From Campylorhamphus procurvoides (lineage: Eukaryota; Chordata; Aves; Passeriformes; Dendrocolaptidae), in assembly GCA_013396655.1 (NCBI GenBank), contig WBMV01004987.1:124376-188375 (forward strand): DNA of 64,000 nt, given 5' to 3'. A program made the translations under genes and the position numbers. Below, piece after piece: positions 12,661-24,800 of the stretch (position 1 is the first letter of the stretch; each line of letters starts with the position of its first letter). The notes beneath the pieces were generated by a model that did not search any database, was not told the origin of the DNA, and worked only from the letters and a program-made list of their open reading frames with translations.

Positions 12661-12775
12661 CTGGAGAGTTGTTCCAAAGCCTGCTGCTGATGGTGAGGGA
12701 CATTAAACACGGCAGCCAGGGAGCTGCACCTGCAGTGCACATAGAACAATGCAGCGTCTGCAAAACGCTGTGCAG
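12661..12775 (+). CDS. Possible internal coding exon, unidentified
   Basis: A pyrimidine-rich acceptor (ttcctcctcaaacatttcag) precedes a 115-bp segment ending at CAG|GTAATG. One plus-strand frame is fully open (37 codons), entering in phase 1 and leaving in phase 2. The peptide begins GELFQSLLLMVRDIKHG and ends with a CxxC-type pair in EQCSVCKTLC. The phases would join the exon at 1-131 upstream and the 61394 exon downstream. Against it, a 115-bp stretch has a sizeable chance of one open frame, the minus strand is also open, and I recognise no family. This is a hypothesis only. Confidence 0.25.
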
Positions 12776-15700
12776 GTAATGTGGACAGGCTGAGAAAAAC
12801 AATCCCTGAACAGTCTGACCATTTCTCTTTCACCTTTTCAGGCAGTTTTAGATATTGGGGAATTTCCAGTTGACTTTTTTTCCCCCTTTCCAATGATTAT
12901 CTCCCCTATGCTGGGTTTCTGAATAGGTGCCAATAGTATCCTTTCACTATTTCACACTGCTTTTTCCTAGGAAAGACCTAAACAAACAGGAGTTTACGGG
13001 GATATTTAGGTAACATGAATGGACAATTTTTATATGTGGAACCCACCAGTGAGAATTTATTCTTCTGGTCTGAAAAAGAATATTGTGTGTTTGGGCGAAG
13101 GTAGTATTGGTCTATTAGGTGTTGAGCCACTGTGGTGGCAGGTGACTGGTTGAAAGGGGTTAAGAAAATACAACTGTAAAATTCTTTGCCTTTTTATTTT
13201 TTTTTCATGGTTCAGTGTTACATAAACTTTTGACATGTGGCTGGTACAGTTAAAAATGATTCTAATAAATATGGCTATTAGAATTATTCAATGAAATGAA
13301 CTCACAATATTGCTGATTTTTATCACCTGGCATAAACCTGCAGTCCCGCATAAGTATATTCCCTAAGCTGAAGAGCATATTTTATTATCCATAATTGTAT
13401 TTTTGTGTTGATTGATTTAATGAATTATTTGGCAAACGTTCGGATTTCTGTTTCAAGCTGCGGTTTGTGGCTCCGTAGCCACTAGAAGGCACTCTGGTAT
13501 AAAACTTCCCCTTGAACTGCTTACAAACCCTGCCTGTGAGTAAGGACAAAACATAAACAAACACGACTGGCTGTAAGCGATTTCTTTCCAAAGATAGCCG
13601 TGTTTGCTGTGATGTGAGATGATAACCTTGAGCACATTGTTTCTGCAGCCACACCAGGGCTGTGGCTCACACGCGAGCAATCGGGGTGTTGCTGTCGCTG
13701 CCTCACCGGGCAGAGCTCACTGGAAACCAGCAGAGGTTGGGCTGCCCCACGCTAAATTCGTGGGTAAATTCGGAATAAACCGCTGACATGTGATGGAATG
13801 GTTCCCCCACCACACTCTGCTTTCGGTAGGGCTCTCTGTTGGCTCCTGTTCCTGCACCCGTGCAGAGTTACACTTCACAGTTAAACAAAGAACTCTAGAA
13901 AGGCGAATATGTTGCTATAGAGACACTAAATTGTTTTGTGTGGAGAGTGCTGGCACTTCGAAATTGCTTCTATTTAGTGAGGTTATGAGATGTTTCCAGT
14001 TTAGTGACTAGTTTGGAAAACAGTAGTTTTCAAGTTACATATATATCTCTCAAAACTTTTTCTTTTCTGTTTACTTCATCTATAGGACTAATTTTCTAAT
14101 TCTATATATTGCAGTGTTGTGTATTGGGATGAAAAGCCCCAGACTTCTGGAATTCAACATTGAAACAATTTCAGTCTCAATGTCTTTGAAAGGTATTCTG
14201 TGAAATTACTTCCAGTGCCTTTGATATTGCCAATAGTTACTGAAAAGATATGCGGGACCACATATCCTGATCAGAAAAAGCAGTTATATTGGAAGAAATC
14301 ACCCAGCCAGTGAAATTCAGTGTGTCACCATTAAACTTGATAGTCAGTACAGCTAAGTGTTGAATGACAAAATCTGAAGGGTCAGAGGTTATTTTCTTCT
14401 CAGTTATGATATTATATGACTTTCAGTAAGAATATACTTCTCCCCTCTTGCCTTGGTTAAAAGTTTGAATTTTCAAAATGAAAATACCTAATTAGGAAAA
14501 TGTAAACAATTTATTAGATTGTAGCAAAAAATCAGGAGCTCTTGAACTATTTGTGGCTTTCATTAACCAGGACTTTCTACTTTTTCCTCATGATGTTTTA
14601 TGAAGATTATTTTTTATTTCCTCTCCCCCCTCACCCTCCCCTTCCTGAGCCTCACTAAAGCAAAATACCTCTTGTATAGTAGAAGTCTGAAAGAAATAGC
14701 TCAAACTCTGTCTGGGAGGGAGGACAAAGGAAAAATTATCTTTCAAGAGATTTATTACTCACATTAGTTTTTCTTGCTACTTCTAATAAGTACCTGAATC
14801 ATGATTAGTTATTGGGGCTGGAAGATCTGTCCCTCTGAGGCCCTCCATTACTGGTACCATGTCAAGAGATAAACCCAACTGCTGTCAGTTTCAATAAAAT
14901 AATTTTGCCTATTAGGAGGCCTTAAAAATGTTAATTCTTTGCTAATTTTTGTACTTCATGCAGTCTAGTTTTAGAGACAGATAATATCTCTGCTCTGGAG
15001 GAATGTGTCATGTTTCATTGCTTTCTGACATAAATTTTTCCCAGTTGTAGGAAAACAGATTTGCAAAGCTATGCCATAAGGTGCTCTTTCTGTAAGTGAA
15101 TCTAGAAAGGCAGATCTCTGTTTGGACATCAATTAATTATACATAATAGTTTATGTAATTTGGCTCCAAATACATTATCCACTACCAGCTCTGGTGCTGT
15201 CATTTCCATTTAATTCCTGAGGAGCACTTACTGAGATGGGACCAAGCTGAAATCAATGCTTTTGTGGAAGTGTGGGACTACTTAGATGTACTAACATTTA
15301 AAGTATAACCTTACAGGATATTTTTCAAATTTTTTCAAAAATCTGAAGTCTTGGCTTTAAATCCAAAGAATAAAATAGTTTGAATAATTTGACAAGAAAG
15401 TGACTTTTTTGACCTTAGGAACAAGAGAATTCTTCCTGGGAGAGGTTAAAAAATGCCCAACCAACCAAAAAATAGGTGAACAAGGAAGGTTTTTCATATC
15501 TTTAACAAAAGCAAGAAGCTAAGGAAGCACAGGGGAGAGGGGAAGATTCCACCTGCCTGCCAACCATGGAAGTATGTCTGTTAGTATGATACACAAGATT
15601 CATGTAGAAGAGAAATACTGTGATGGAAACAAAAATGAACAGTGACAGCAAAATTTCTTGAAGAGTCTGATGAGCAATAATGTTAGAGCTTTGAGGAACA

Positions 15701-17100
15701 GATCTTCCTACTGTAACTATATGAAAGAGTTTGTGAGTGCCATTACATTGTCATGTAATTTGCATAAATATCCTTTGCATCCTGCTGTATCTAGTTTTGT
15801 GTGAAAAGTTGTAGCCAAAGGTTTTGGTATAACTTTAGGGCTTATACTGGGTACAAAATGAGCACAAATCCTGCCTCTTACTGGTTTGGCACGATTCTCT
15901 CGTTCCTTTAAGGAGACCTAATCTTTCCCTTCTCCTCTAAGTACCATACAACAAGTGTTTCTGTTTTTGCTGTTGTTTGTGAGTGTTTTTCAGACACCAG
16001 GAAAAAAGACCCTCTTGCAAAGCAAGGCCTTGTTGCAATTAAAATCTTGGGAAGGAATATAACAATCCTCCTATTTTGAAAACAAACCTTAAGTTACTGT
16101 GAGTAAGGTTAGGCACAACCTTTGTGCAAATCAGCATGTATTTTTAATTTTGTGATAAATATTGCTATATTATGAATCACTGGAAGTAGGAATACATGTT
16201 TCTATTCACTGTTTCTGTGAATTAAGGGTCCTACACATTTGAATGTGCATGTGCACCCACACACAATGTCATAGTAGCCATTTGTGAATATATGAAATTA
16301 CCATTTGCTTCAAGGCTTAGCAATATGGAAGTAAAAGTTTTTAGAAGATGTGACTTCTAGTTAAATGTTGTCTTTCTGCACTAAGAAACCTACTGTACAG
16401 TGGGATTTTTACATCTGCCTTGACCTCTTGGCCAGTCTGAAATATGAATGCATAGTAAGAAAAGTGATATTTGGTTCTGTCACAGCAGAGCAGCTATTCT
16501 GTACCCACTTGGGCATGTACTAGGTATGCCTCAAATAATGGATTTTTCCTCTCTGTAATCAGTGTGTACAGTAGCAGGGTTGCATTGCTCTTTGGCTGGA
16601 ATCAATACTTTTTTATGTACATGTTTTTATTTAGAAATATACTGAATGTACTCATACTACAGTAAGCACATTAGAATTCCTTTGGGAGACATTTAAAGCT
16701 ATTTGCATACTGGTAATCATGAAAACTGTTCCTTGATTAAGTGGTAACTCTACTAAGGACTTGGGGACTGGTAGCATGTGCAGGACTACAGGGAACAGAG
16801 TCATGAAGTGACAGTGTGCACAGGTAAAGCTGCCAGGAGAGCTCCCTCCTGACCTGCAGTGTATTGCCCTGGGGTTTAGTTTCTGGCCTTTTCTAAACAC
16901 AGGCTGCTGATTGTGCCAGGCTTATGGTGACCAAGTGCAGGAATGCCGAAGTGTCCATAATACCAGAATTATTTGCCTTTTGAAACTGCATTTAAGTCCT
17001 GCTCTCCTAACAGAGTCTGTTGGCTGTGTGAAAAGAGCTGGCTCGATACCTGTGAGCCCTGTTGCTTTTTCTTCTGTCACGTCTCCTGTTTAACCTAATT
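12776..17100. other. Gene-free AT-rich stretch
   Basis: No gene, repeat family or RNA is recognised, apart from an X-box-like motif at 13911. Confidence 0.55.
13911..13924 (+). promoter_or_regulatory. Second X-box-like (RFX-type) motif
   Basis: GTTGCTATAGAGAC resembles the X-box GTTRCYATGGYAAC more closely than the copy at 5616. Both contain CTATAG at the centre. No transcription start is evident nearby. Confidence 0.22.
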
Positions 17101-17560
17101 ATTTGTTTTTAAAAGCTGTCTGCACAGCAGGAGAACCACATTCTCTTCTTCATCTGCACTTTTTTTTTATTTATCCTCTGCTAAGAGGTCAAGACTTAGA
17201 GAAGAAAAATTACCACACGAAGCATCCCATTGACCTCTGCACCAAACTGAACTCCCTCATACAGTTAATCTGTTATATTGATGGACAGTCATGGTTGCAA
17301 GCAGAAGATGCCCATCATTTCTTGTGTTTGCTGGCAGAGAGAATGAATCATATTACTGGGATAATGAACCATTTAATGGCTTGTGTGTTGATTTATCAGA
17401 GCATGCTGGAGAGGCCAATTTAAAAATATAAAGCCATAAGTCACAGTGTTGCTGCATATGGCCTGCCGAGGCTGCTTGGCTGCCTTACCATGGATTGCTG
17501 TGTTAATCAAGGTGTCATTAGGGTTTGCAAGCAGTGAAGTGCTGCCTTTTCTTTCTGGTG
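17101..17560. other. Non-repetitive block, candidate conserved noncoding element
   Basis: This is a moderately GC-balanced, non-repetitive stretch with a 106-codon frame (17103-17423) and many homeodomain- and E-box-like words. The frame has no family signature. The texture resembles vertebrate conserved noncoding elements, but conservation cannot be seen from one sequence. Confidence 0.2.
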
Positions 17561-17646
17561 TGGCATTTGTTCAAAATAAGAATAATTCATTTCCCCCCAG
17601 GGTTTTGAAATAATTTAATGTGATCAAATCAGCGTTTTTGTCTTTC

Positions 17647-17763
17647 ATGGTGGGAGACTTTCATCCTGAGCTAAAGAGATGTATTAATAGTGGGCACAGG
17701 GAAAGGCTGTACCACATGATAATTGATGTGGTAAACTGGCACTACACTGAGGTAGCTTCTCAG
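17647..17763 (+). CDS. Possible short coding exon, unidentified
   Basis: An ATG at 17647 opens 39 codons that end at CAG|GTAATG, a usable donor. Without splicing the frame stops at 17794-17796. A good acceptor (ttcatttccccccag) lies upstream at about 17600, so the ATG could sit in a first coding exon with a short leader. The peptide is protein-like, with VGDFHPELKR, INSGHRERL and DVVNWHYTEV. The RERL part faintly recalls the start of ENY2-type proteins, but the rest does not follow that family and I do not assign it. The exon would leave in phase 0, so it does not fit the other candidate exons of this window. Confidence 0.22.
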
Positions 17764-17799
17764 GTAATGTTTTGTGCCCTGACTTCCGCACTTTAATGA

Positions 17800-20700
17800 G
17801 AAATACATACATTTTAGCTAGTCAAAACAATAGCAGTGCCTACTATAAGTACAAAATGATTGCAGAGAGTTCTTCACTAAGATGACCTTTTTCGTGACTT
17901 TTCTTTTTACAGAGATATGTGTTCTATTTCTTCAGTTTAAAAATAGCTTTGGGTTGATCTCCGGTAAAAGCTGAAAGAAATGTAGCCTGGAGTAATGCTC
18001 TTGCTTATTCACTGTTGCAATGTTAACATTGCCCTTGAACTGTGTGGAACTGCCTTAACCCCTCTCCGTAGAACACAGACCAGTCCCTTGAATCCAGCCG
18101 GTCCACATGTCCTTCAGCATGGCACCTGAATGTTGTGCTAGAGTTCTCCAGTTGAGACCTCAGGAATCTGTGTAGAATGGAAAGGTTCTCCCATCTGCTC
18201 CTCACACAAGTTCTGTGCTTGCCCTTCATGAAACAGCTTTAGAGTGTTAGCCCTTGTTCAGCTGGTGATAGACTTGGAGTCCAAGTGTAAGCAAGACTTG
18301 GCACTCTTGATGCTTCCCCACTTTATCTTCTTTCTGTACTAGTGGCTGCTGGTTATTCCTGGTTTTATATCATTCCTTGGGCTTAACAGTCTTTATATCC
18401 TATAGAGACTGCTTTTGAACATTTCATGCTCTCGTTCTGAATTCCAAACTTGTTTTACAGCATGGCTGTAGCCCTTAACTTTGTGTCAGGTGCAGCTTTG
18501 CTTAAGTGTGATTTACAAAATTCCTGACAGACCTTGGTGAAACCTTCCTGGGGTGTTCTTGACAGGTAGCAATTAGTAACTGTTCTCTGAGATGGTTCAA
18601 TCATTTTCTCTTTTTATCAGGCAATAGTTTTATCTTGATCTGATTTCCAGGCTTGTTTAGGACTGTCACGTGAAATGCTATCAAAAACTTTCCTACAGAC
18701 AAGTTACAGGAAACCTGATATTTACCCAATATTTAGATGCTCTTGTGCACTGTTACAGGGGAAAATTAAGTTAGTTTGACTTGGTTCATTTTGGGGGGTG
18801 AAAAAAAAATCAATGTTGCCTGCTATATAATTGCTTTTTGTCTTCAGGAATTTATTGATTGCAGTGGGGTGCTTTGTTTGTTTCATTGTTGGTGTTGATG
18901 CTTTTTTTGTTTTGTGTTCTTGTGGAGCTCAAATGAAGCTGTTTAATGACTTCCCCAAGTTTCTTTTTGGAAGATCAGCTCCTTATTTCCCATTTTCAGT
19001 GTGCTGGCACTTCCTTTGTCTTCCATGGATTTGCAGAGCTCACAACTAGAATTTATATTTGAAATAATTTAGGATGAAGTCCATTTGGCCTAACCAATTT
19101 AAGAACATGAAGCCAGTCCATGTACCTTAACCTTGTCCATTCTGATCATCTGACTTTGTTCTCTGAAGGTTTCCAGGAAATAAAAGCTACAGGTGAGTTC
19201 CTGAGCACATTGATGAGATTCTGTTCAGATTTACAAATGTCTGTATCACAGCTGTTTCACTCTGCACAGCATTTTACCAAAAAAGCATAACTCTTGGCCT
19301 TCCTGTTAAACTCTTGAGAGTTTCTGAGTAAACTCTTATGCTTGCCAAGGGAAGTAATTCCATGTGTTTAGTTTTTAGCTTAAAGAACTTGAGCAGTCAT
19401 CGCTCTGGCCTGGTTAGTTTGCTGTCATACATTGTTTCTCTGAAGGTATTTCAGTGGTCTTGGGGGAAACTGGTGAGCTCAGAGGGCATAAACACAGATT
19501 GTGTTCATGGTTTCATGGTCACTAGGCTCTGCTGAACACTGGTCTTGGGGATTGAATGAAAAGTCTCTTTTAATGCAGATACAGTGAATGCATCTCCATT
19601 TCAGCAATTCTGAATTTTGAACTAATGTCAAAATACCCCAGGCAATGAGACATTTTCTATAGCACAAAGAATTCTAAAGGTGAGGATGCTCTTTCTTAAG
19701 TGAAAACCTGCTGTTAGCTGACAAGAGCTTAACCACTGATGTGCTAAGTCTGCAAGGGAAGTTTTCATTGAAACAATATCAAGTATAAATGAATTGTATG
19801 GATATTTTTCCCCTGATTTCCTTTTACTTTAACACAAATTTACAGGTTTCCTGACTGAATTCTTGTCAAGTAATCCTTCCAGCACGTTTTGTGTATTGCC
19901 ATCTCTTTTATGTCTTTATGCAACACAATTCATCCTGAAATGTATGGTAAATTGGATTAATGTGGGATCATGCAGTAAAAATGTCCATAAGCCTGATAGT
20001 TCAGAAATTGATGAAAGAAATTCAACCTTATATGCAACATTTAAAAAAAAAAACCCAAAAAACTTTGTGACTTTTCTTAATGAGTACCTTTGTTCTGCAG
20101 AGATCAAATGGTAGGGCAGATGCAGGAATGAACTGCAGGATCTTTGGTCTGAAGGGTGCAAACAGTTGGATTCAGTGGGCATAAATCAGCCCTGGAAAAG
20201 CATTACTTTTGTGCCACACAGTGTGCAATTATTTACATGCATATCAGATTGTTACTTTGTTCTCTTTCACAAGATGTGCTGTTCTCTGCAGTCCTGGTTT
20301 CTAAGTCCTTACTCTTTCCTTGTAACATAGTAAAATAGGTGTTAGTGTCAGAGGAAAGAGCAAGGAGAACCCCATACAGACCTGCTGTAAAATAAATGGA
20401 AATGACAGAGGGAAAGCAATTCTTTTCCCATCCTGATTTGGTGGCCTCTAGAGATCAGTATTAAGTGAACACTCCAGATGCAGCTAAACACAGAGCTGTG
20501 CCTAAGCAGCTCTAGAGAATCAATAGGCAGCAGATGAAAATTATGGTGTTTGTTTCCATAAAAATAACCACTTGATGTTTCAGAGTGTCAGTAATGACAG
20601 TTATTATCTGACAGGTAAAACTTCTTCAGAAAAGGGGCTTGCAAAGAAATGCTGCAAGCAGGAGACATGTTTGCTTGCATTTATCTCAGGGTGTGATTAT

Positions 20701-21413
20701 GTTGATTATCAGTAATTAGAACCTGTATCCTGCCAATGTGGTTGACCCATTCCAGTCTTTTCTGCGAATGATTAAATCTATTTATTCACCAAATGCAGTC
20801 AGAGAAATACACAATATTGCCAGATCTTTACAGTGAGACTCCTCAGCCTAATTTTCATCTTTGATACTCACACTAGTCCTGCACTGTGTAATCTAATGCT
20901 TTGTTTAATAACTAATGGTTTTTCTTTGTGCTACTTCATTGATTTTTCTTTCCCTACCCGGTTCTTGGACTGAGAGTTCTGGTTAGAGGATGGGCACAGC
21001 TAATCTCCTAACTCAGCAACCTTTATTCTTGTAGTTTGCATCTCTAAGTTAAGTATAATGGTCTCTAGCAAGTGTTTTTTCAAGTAGAAGCTAAAAATAA
21101 CTTGTCAAAACTAACAAGTGATAGTGATTCAGAGTAAGCCAAAAGTGGTAAGGCTCTGTTTGCATGAAGTTACTGCTTTAACATCTGTGGTCTCCAGATG
21201 ACTCCCAGTTTTCACTCATCATCAGTTTCCTGGAATTTGAGGGAGTAGCCTAAGTCAAGTGTGTTTGTTCACAGTGAATCTCAGGTGTCTTTTCGTTACC
21301 TTTGTCAACATTCCCCTTCATGGTGCTTTATGATTTTCCAGACTGACATTGTTTGAAAAGTCCATGCTATGAATTTTCATTTAACTTCTACTGCCAAAGA
21401 CTGTAGGTTTTGA
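17800..21413. other. Gene-free stretch
   Basis: No gene is supported. At 19169-19192 a 24-base segment lies between an acceptor (ttgttctctgaag) and a perfect donor (CAG|GTGAGT) and could be a microexon. That is speculative. An A-rich tract occurs near 20043-20060. Confidence 0.5.
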
Positions 21414-21895
21414 TTATTTTTTGTGTGCAGTTTTGGTCCCACAGTATAAGGAAGATATGGGGTCATTGGCGAGTGTCCAAAGGAGGGCAGTGAAGATGGG
21501 GAAGGGAGTGAGGACACTGAGGGCACTTGGTGTGTCCAGCTGGAGAGGAGGAGGCTGAGGGGAGACCTCACTGCAGGTACAGCTTCCTGGGGAGGGGCAG
21601 GCTCTGATCTCTGCTCTGTGGGACCAGGGACAGCAGCCAGGGAAGGGCTGGAGCTGTGTCAAGGCAGGGTTAGGTTGGATCTCAGCAAAAGGTCCTTCCC
21701 CCAGAGGGTGGTGGGCACTGCCCAGGCTCCCCAGGGCAGTGGGCACAGCACCAAGGCTGGCAGAGCTGCAGGAGTGCCTGGGTGATGCTCTGGGGCACAG
21801 GGGGTGACTCTTGGGGATGGGGCTGTGAGGGGCAGAGGGTTGGGCTGGGTGATCCCTGTGGTCCCTTCTGACTCAACATTTTCTGTGTTTTTATC
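21414..21895 (+). mobile_element. CR1 LINE 3' fragment, sense
   Basis: The sequence runs through hallmarks of the avian CR1 3' end in order: an 'aaaggagggcagtgaagatgg' phrase, 'gctgaggggagacctcactg', 'aaaggtccttcccccagagg', 'gggcactgcccaggctcccc' and the terminal 'gggctgggtgatccctgtgg' followed by a decayed 8-bp-type tail near 21890. Open frames on the minus strand are antisense shadows. It is 5'-truncated, carries indels and is not coding. It is less decayed than the 53.6-kb copy, so it was inserted later. Confidence 0.93.
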
Positions 21896-24800
21896 TTTTT
21901 TCCCTGCGTGCTTGCTAAATCTGTGCTGTTTACCAGAACCTCAATGATGTGCTCTGTGCATAAAGGGAAGGAATTTTCTAGACACTGGGGGCTCAAGAGC
22001 CTTGACTAGAGTGTATACATAGAAGATTGCCTTTGGCTACACATTAGAAACAATAAAAAAAGAAATAAGGAGGAACAATTGCCAGAATGAATTTTGTAGA
22101 AGGAAAGTTCCCTTAAATTAGTAGCAGAGCACTGTCTTCTAGTTACGTGGATCTCAGAATTATGACTGTAACAGCAGTTTAAATTGAAGGGATAAGTAGC
22201 AGCGATAAGTGATATTTTCCAGAAGGAGAACAGAAATTGTTATTCATTTCTCCTAGATTTAGTAAGCCCCTGGACTTCCTGTTCAGTATGCAAAAGAAAA
22301 CAACGTTATATATAAAGCAGTGCTCAGAGTTACTTTTTCCTGAATAGTACCTGCAAGTTGTAGTATGTTTACCTGATAAAAGCTGTGCATATTTCATTCC
22401 ATTAGAAGGGCAGTGTGTCACTTTTCCCCCAAATGCTATTCCTTTCCAACTGCTTCTGCTGCAAAGAACTTAATGGTGAGAATACAAATGGGCTCCCCAG
22501 CAGTGCCTGCATGCCCAGTGACACACAGCAATGAGCATATGCGTGTTTTTCTGTTCCTGGCTCCCCGTAAATAGTGTACAAAGAACATAATCCATCAGAT
22601 ATGGTTGCTGATTACTGCTCAGCCTGCTTGGCAGAGCCACGCTGCACTAGATTTCTTGTCTGAGGGCAGATTAAAGGTATTAATAACAAGCAACCTGATT
22701 GCAGAGGATTTGCAGCAAGCAGCTTTGAAATCAAATGATATCAGGGGTGCTCTCTATGACACACTGGGGATGTGCTGTGAATCCCAACACGCAGCTCGTA
22801 CAAGAGCTGTTGAATTTCTGAAGTGGGCAGAGTCCCACTTGCAGCATCCAGTCAGTTTAAGAGATAATGCACAAATACATTATTCTCCAGGTTGAAAGGC
22901 TTCACGTATTACGAACTGTAAAGGTTTTCAGATGCAGTGTTTTACGAGGTTTCAGGAACAAAATGGCTCATTTTAATCTTAACCAAAGAACTGGCAGCCT
23001 TTATAACAACACAATATCCTTAAAAAGTACCCAGCAGTCTAATGAGAATGGCTCTGATTTGAGCAGTGCTGATGTTCCTTTCCAAGGAATATTCAGAGTG
23101 CCTTGATCTAATAAAACTCAAACTTTCAAAGCTACAGGTGATAAATGACACTCAATTGCCTCTCTGTTCTATAAATGCATCTGAATCTGTAGCAGGTTAA
23201 ACATTTTGAGGAGAAAGTGGTTATGGAGCATCACTGTTATGGGCTAAACTGTGTTTGGGAACATGTCAGTGGTTTGAAATAAATGTGATACAGAAAGAAT
23301 GACAACAGCTTTTGTTCTGAGGACTCTAATAGATGGCTGATAATTTGGGATGTATTTTATTTCAGTAGAGTGGCTTAGAAATTAAAATATTTTTGAGGGT
23401 TTAGGTGCATTTTATTGTTTTAATCTTAGTTCAAAGTTTTAGCCCTTTTAACCTTATTTTGTGCACGTTGCTTTAATAAATTAAACTCAAACTTCAGAAT
23501 TACCGTTGAGGATACTTGTTATAACTACTATAAATACAAGGAAAACAGCCTGTTATTTAATTGAACTTTGGTTTTGTCCAACTAGGGAGTGCTTTTATTT
23601 TTCAAGTCCTCAAAATACATTGCTTCTGTCAGTTGGGACACATGCTGTGCATAATTCCTCTGGGTTTTCTGGCTTTTCTTTCTTTCTTTCTCCCTTCCTA
23701 TCCCAGTTTGTCCCAGAATGATGGAGCACACAATTCCCAAAATCAGCATGATTATTTGAACAGAGCATGTTAAAAAGGCAGTAGCAGTCCTATGAAACTC
23801 AGGAGTGAACAAAAATTCCATTCAATAGGATAATGTAGAGTTATTTTTGTGTCACATTTTGGAAATAGGTGCCATAGTTCTACTGCAGGTTTATTTCTTC
23901 TGATCTTTAGTTCTTGATGACACATCCAGTATGTAGAGCTTTCACTAAAGCCAATGGGACTTGTGCTCATGGAGTAAAATCCATTATTTGTGGCATATTG
24001 TGTGTCAGATAATTATACATTTGGAAGGGAGGCTTCACCAAACCCCAGAATAACCTCCCCAAAACAACGCATCAGAAAACACCCTGTTTGTTTATGGATA
24101 CCACAATTAGGGTGCTGAAAGCTGGGCCATCAATGACACAGATTTCTGATGAGAAACCCTCATGTGACACACGGGTGAGGAGAGAACATTGGCTCCTGCA
24201 CAAGGCCAGTGCTTGGGCCCTGGGGAATTAGCTGGGAATCAATTGCCAATGATTGTAGAAAGTACCCTGGCTGTGGATCATTGAACTGACTCTAATTAAT
24301 TTAAGAGACTGACAGGCTCTGGATTGCAGAGCTGCCTCACTCAGCTGGCAGCACAAAGTAAATGCAGTTTGGTAGCTGGTGTGTGGAAGTTTAGAAGACA
24401 GCTTTAGGCATTGAAGCAACACCTGTTATTTTTGTTCATCTACTTTGTCTTTGACCTGCACAAATTTCAGATTGTTTTCAATTTCGAACTGTTTCTGGCA
24501 TTAAAGGCTGTCCAAGTACAGGTAGGAAGATGTGAAATGGATTATTCTACTCTTGACTTAGTTCTAGGCAGGAATGCCAATATTTGGGTCAGTTGCCTGT
24601 TAGTTGTAGTTGGAAAAACATACATCAGCAGTAGTTACCAGATTTCAACTATAATCCTGATTCAGCAGAACTCCAAGAAAGCTGGAAAGTTTTTTTCTTT
24701 AAAAAAAAGGCATTGCAATGTTTAGCATATGCTGCCTGTGACACTTGTAAGAGAAATTTTACTTGTGGTGAACTTTCAGAAGCATTTCCTTTGATTTGTG

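Noticed and set aside
21414..21996. Minus-strand frames over the 21.4-kb repeat
   Set aside because: They are antisense shadows of a sense CR1 fragment.
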